Notes under the pieces: model-generated
What the model saw: the letters and a program-made list of their open reading frames with translations, nothing else
The model's database searches: none
What the model was told of the DNA's origin: nothing
In this document: one piece after another, positions 59,601 to 64,000 of the stretch
Position numbering within the stretch: the stretch's first letter is position 1
Layout of the letters: each line of letters opens with the position of its first letter
Program-made: the position numbers and the translations under genes
Source of the DNA: Viscum album
Taxonomy: Eukaryota; Streptophyta; Magnoliopsida; Santalales; Viscaceae
DNA length: 64,000 bases
Assembly (NCBI GenBank): GCA_963277665.1
Contig: OY728147.1
Span: 1,263,121,424-1,263,185,423 of the forward strand
Direction of reading: 5' to 3'

Positions 59601-61271
59601 ATTGTAAGTTCTTACTCTTCATAATAAAATAACCCATAGTAATAATCCCTTTTTTCTCTTTATACAAAGATTTTTAAAGTCCAAAGCTATGTATTCAAAG
59701 ATCTCTTTCGTCAATGATTTGATCTAGAATTCGTTCAACATGTGGGATGTGCAATTGTTGGTACTCAAGTCCGCTTGAGCTATTTTGCATATCTTTTTCT
59801 CTCGACCTAGTTATCATGGATTGATAATTTTTTAGCTTTTCATAGATCTACTTAGATCTGAGAAAATTCAGGGCCCAATACAGGAGGAGAATGATCAAAC
59901 AACCCAAAGGTGGGTGGTATATAAATATTCCCTATTGTGCGTCAATTTTGGAATATATGTGTGGGTCCCACTGATCTCATCATATTCAATTTCTTATATT
60001 TATTTTCCATGAGTATACTCGTTATAATGAAACAGTTATTCTCATTCCAAATATGTGATTAGTTTTTGGAATTTACACCCACAACTCAATGAATCCCATG
60101 TTGAAGGTTATGCCATATTTGTTTTTTTAGTGTTTGGACATGTTTGAGCCACCTTTCAAGTGTTCCTTCAATTGACCTATCTAAGGGTAATCTTTCTATC
60201 TTAAATGAAATTCCTATGATATAAATGTTATAATGGAAAGAACCATGTAAACATAATACATAACCCACCTAAGGTAAGTTCTTCAATTTGACAATAAATG
60301 TGAGTTGGAAAGTATACTAAGTACGTGAAGTGGCCTTAAAAGTAAATGAATCGTATATTTCAAATCCATAGAACCCCTTACAACATTAATGGAAGGTAGA
60401 GGAATGATACTTGAATAAGGAATATTCTTAAATAGATTAAATGAATGGTTGCATGCTACATGGCCAGGTCACACTGATGAACGGAAATTTGTGAACCAAA
60501 TGACATGATAAATAGTTTCATTCTACATGAACATATAAAACTAATGAAAGGAAAGGTCTGAAAAAATAGAATTATTATATGAATTAATTATCAAAAAGAA
60601 ATAGCATGACTTGAGCTCTCCTTGGTTCCTAATCAGAGGATACTGAGGGAACAAAAGAACCCCATTCTGATTCATGGATACATATTTATTAGGACGAGAT
60701 CCACCATGAACCAATTCCATGTATAACATTTTGTGGCCCCGTGTGATATCGTAGGACCCCTCATATACAATTTCACAATGCCTTTGTTACTATCCTTGAA
60801 TCCATGATTCCTTGGATACACAACATTGAAAAATAGATGTCATGGTTAAAGCCCACCATGACCAATATTTTTTGATATCTTTATTACCTTGGATTCACTC
60901 CTTGGACTCGGTAGGCATCTCATTGTGTAATTCCTTGGACTTTTCTCCTTATATTACACTCTTACCCCTTATCTAGACATAGATAATATTGACTTAGCGT
61001 CCCTTGAGGCATATATTTCCTTGGTTACTAACTTGGAGCTTCATTATTAAATATCATAATTGGTTTCCTTGTTACATCATTGAACCTATAATATTAATAA
61101 AAAGTGACTTATTGATAAATTGGTAACAATCAAGTAATTAATTGGTTACATGATAATACATCATCAGAGGGATGATGTAGGTACCTGGTTATTTTGTTAT
61201 ATTGTACTACTTTAAATTATATATACTTGGATGAACACTATTATAATGCATTTCATGGGGTGGATGTTATA
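56658..61271 (+). repeat. 5' LTR of element G (about 4.6 kb)
   Basis: The outer end is clear (TGTAACACCC). The inner end was placed by likeness to the ends of elements 2 and 3 and by what follows (TTGGTAGAATCC, a poor primer-binding site). A TATA box lies at 58769-58778. The sequence is AT-rich and open frames up to 62 codons show no domain. Confidence 0.5.
58769..58778 (+). promoter_or_regulatory. TATA box in LTR of element G
   Basis: CTTATAAAAG follows GCCCCAACCCTCT and precedes a C/T-rich stretch, the same layout as in elements 2 and 3. It is 2111 bp from the LTR start. Transcription would start near 58805. Confidence 0.6.
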
Positions 61272-63140
61272 GAAACCCTTGGTAGAATCCCATTGATATT
61301 TATATCACAATCTATTTGGGCTATATTTGGTACCCATAGAAGATTACATGGTTGTTGGTGTTGACAAATGGAAGCATATGGATTCAAACAATTGATTGAT
61401 TGCAGTTTAGGATAGATCTTGATAGAAGATGACTGACCCAGAGCTTAGGATGCTTGGGATATTGTTTAATTTCATTAATACTATTTTCAAACATATTATA
61501 CCTATTTTATTGTATCCATGTTTTATCATTTTCTGGTGACATGACGTATCATCACCAGTTGTTTTATCATTGAATGTTGTTTCAATTATAAAATTATTGT
61601 TATCACCTCTTTATTTATTCATATTATCTACTAATGTTGCTTACTTATCTTACTTCTTCTATTTACCTCTATTATTTGTATCCACTATGTTACACTCTTG
61701 GAATGAGGGCATAGTATCCCTAGGGACAGACCCTAGGCTCTCACAACTAGTTAGTAGCCTCTGGCATTTGAGTAGATTTACTTGAGTCCATGTGGTCCAA
61801 TGGGCTTGGGGCACCTATTAAGAGGAATAAAGGTCGATGATGTCACAAAGGGGTATTAGAGGTGGTTCTCTTCTGTATTTACAATTTGAACATAATATAT
61901 TAGAGATTAGAAATCATTGGGACATGGTTATAAGTTTTCCAAGGGTGTCACACACCCTTGTTCAGAGTAAAAACCATGTCTTTTATATTATAATTGTTGT
62001 TTTGATTTTTAATATTATAGTTGATAATATTTTTCCATTGGGTGATGCACATGTTGTGTGTTATTGTTTATTATTACCTTGTTTTAGGATTTTATTTCAT
62101 CATTACTTTGTTGATATAAGGGTAAGAAGAATTTTCACCTGCATCATTATAGGCTCATATAATTCACATGTCATACATATTACCCATCCATATAGGTGCA
62201 TTTCACTACTTTTCATTGCAACATATGTCTATGATTGATGAGTGAGGTTGTGATAGTTACCTTATTCTTGCATTACACTTGGATATGACTGAATGATTTC
62301 ATGTCTTAATTAATGAGGGTTATGGGCTCTAATGGGTTGGGAGGAGTAATTTATCGAGTCAAGCCAGTATGCTATGAATAAATGGGTGTCGTTTCTGGTG
62401 ATAGGTGTATGGTAACTGATTCATTGGAAATTAGTATCAATTATGAAATAAATAATTACATATAAAATGAAATGGTTACATATCCTTATCCCAGCTTTTC
62501 ATGTGTATTAAAGGTAAAGAAGTTAACATGGAAATTAAATAAAAAATGAAATGAAACTTATACTTAATCAATTAACCATACCTGATCATCTGTCAGGGTA
62601 GTTTCAGTAGTATTATTTGGGTAGTGAGTTTTCATGTGTTCATCTTCTCCTAGTGATGCTATCTTTCATCTTAATCTTGTTCTGAGGTGTCTTTCTGCCA
62701 TTAGTAGACCATGAACACTATGAAGTCCTTGTACTGTACTCTAGGAGGGAAGAAATGACCATGATCTAGACATGATGGGCCCTAATATTTAAGTCTTACC
62801 TCAAAGAGTCCCACAAAAGGCACCACCTTCGGTACCTGATTTAAGAACTGATTCCCATGTTGGGGATAATTTCCTATATCTGATGTAGTACATGCATGGG
62901 GATCCATGATTTTTATCATTGATGGCCTATCTGACTAATGAGTTACAAGAGTAGAATCCTTCTACTTTCTCATGGGATGGCGGTCCATAAGCTACTATGT
63001 CTTGTCTAGAGGCCATCCTATCTATCTTTTAGCATCCAGAAATTCCTCTAGAGTGTAGAGTCAAGCTTTCAACATACATGCTTCTGGATTTTTCCAAGCA
63101 TTGGTTGGATGTGGTTACCTAGGGTGACCACCGTCAAGGC
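61272..63140 (+). other. Element G leader and start of gag, decayed
   Basis: No intact ORF with a domain. The 133-codon ORF at 61837-62238 is hydrophobic with no recognisable motif; I treat it as chance. The beginning of gag is probably within the last few hundred bases. Confidence 0.35.
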
Positions 63141-63146
63141 ATGATA

Positions 63147-63390
63147 TAGGATGAATTCAAGATTGTATTCTATAATCAGTTATTTCCTCAAACACTAAGA
63201 GCTAATAGAGCTAGAGATTTCATGAATCTTGAGTTAGGTTCTATGTATGTTATGTAGTATTCATCATGTTTCACAGAGTTCCATAACTTCACGCCACTTC
63301 TAGAAGATAATGATATTTCACTTTCTAGATGTTTTGAGAATTTTCTATAGTATTCCTTCCATATTCATGGCAATGTCTTTCACATACCTA
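63147..63390 (+). pseudogene. gag core remnant of element G
   Basis: The plus frame from 63153 reads EFKIVFYNQLFPQTLRANRA then RDFMNLELGSMYVM-stop-YSSCFTEFHNFTPLL. This has the pattern of the conserved Tekay-type gag core, comparable to FRSEFVPATLRAVRIQELLQ and LRQGSMTVAQYAARFTDLSR in element 1 (17250-17390). A stop interrupts it and the frame decays after about 63390. Its place, about 1.9 kb after the LTR, implies a long leader. Confidence 0.6.
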
Positions 63391-64000
63391 GTTTTTCTAA
63401 GATAGTCAATACATCTCTTACCATTGAGAGAAACCTAAGGGATGAAAATAGTACATTGTTTAAAGGATCTGTTCCACAATATGCCTGTAGTTCTTCCAGT
63501 GGAAGGAAACTTTATCTCGATGTTTCGCATCAGGGTTGTGAAAACTAGAGTACCAATTTTGATAGCACTATTAGTGTGGATGATATGGTAATTGGAAGCC
63601 TTAGTGTGATAGAGACCCACTGGAGGGCCTGGCTTTCGGCCATGTGGGGCATGTTTAGTGTTTCTTCCAGACCATTCCACCAACTTCATGTCGAAAAGGA
63701 TATCTACCATCAATATCTAAAGGGGAGATTTATTTTATGGCACATCAGGTAGGGAGTTGGAAATGCACCAATAGGTCTGGCGAGGGGGGAGGTTGTGGCT
63801 GTGGTAGCCAAAACCTAGATCACAAGAAGTGAAAACAGAGTAGTTTCTATCATGGTAGTCCATCTGTAGCATAGGCCCATGGATCATGTCAGTTAGATGC
63901 ACTACAACTGATTCCTAAGGATCAGGTTGCATGACCATCTATAGTATGTGATACTATTCTAGTAGCATTTACTTTTGTATGTTCCTTTTTTATACATGGT
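63391..64000. other. Right end of window, decayed element G internal sequence
   Basis: A short Gly-rich coding-like stretch (GCGAGGGGGGAGGTTGTGGC at 63780) may be the gag C-terminal linker. The 92-codon minus ORF at 63435-63713 is antisense to the expected gag and shows no domain. Confidence 0.3.

Larger units (their letters stand above)
56658..64000 (+). mobile_element. Element G: plus-strand LTR retrotransposon cut by the window end
   Basis: A 4614-bp LTR (56658-61271) is followed by internal sequence with a gag remnant. The LTR starts TGTAACACCCTGAG and ends GGGTGGATGTTATA, matching in kind the ends of elements 2 and 3, and its length is close to the 4.65-kb LTRs of element 3. It runs opposite to those elements. 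The 3' part is outside the window. Confidence 0.6.

Noticed and set aside
61837..62238. 133-codon hydrophobic ORF as a membrane protein gene
   Set aside because: It lies in the leader region of element G, has biased AT-rich composition, no recognisable motif and no plant promoter context.

Overview
The window is repeat DNA from a large plant genome. I see no host gene, rRNA, true tRNA gene or CRISPR array. Almost every base that can be assigned belongs to LTR retrotransposons: Ty3/gypsy elements of chromovirus (Tekay/Del-like) type and one Tat/Athila-like remnant. There is also one CACTA DNA transposon and two tRNA-like SINE fragments. The background is strongly AT-rich and full of stops. One GC-rich element at 13060-24098 stands out. 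Tekay-like, Tat-like and CACTA elements together suggest an angiosperm; the species cannot be told from this window.

The core is a nested stack that can be resolved to the base. Element 1 (plus strand, 13060-24098, TSD AACAA) sits in one LTR of element 2. Element 2 (minus strand, 12758-34258, TSD TTTCT, LTRs of 4084 and 4086 bp once the insert is removed) sits in one LTR of element 3. Element 3 (minus strand, 9356-42853) has LTRs of 4662 and 4651 bp. The empty site for element 1 survives in the sister LTR at 30470-30474. LTR divergence rises outward: about 1% in element 1, very roughly 8% in element 2, and far more in element 3, as the nesting order requires.

Left flank: 1-4575 is the 5' end of another minus-strand element (element H), with an LTR, a primer-binding site and a protease/RT remnant that leaves the window. 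Its LTR carries a 799-bp CACTA element (1618-2416, TSD ATG). H abuts an older minus-strand element (K, about 4576-9355) with a readable but broken RT. Right flank: 44261-53764 is an old plus-strand element (E/F) with 2.92-kb LTRs. About 54970-56085 is a decayed Tat/Athila-type RT-RNase H. 56658-64000 is a plus-strand element (G) with a 4.6-kb LTR and a decayed gag, cut by the window end.

None of these elements is intact. Element 1 is the youngest and keeps most domains, but it has a nonsense codon in gag, lacks the gag zinc knuckle and protease, and has an integrase split over several frames. Elements 2 and 3 have LTRs longer than their internal regions and look like non-autonomous, LARD-like elements. 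The most interesting unexplained structure lies inside the LTRs: a run of perfect dyads and iterated motifs in element 1, and a motif repeated every ~190-200 bp in the LTRs of elements 2 and 3.
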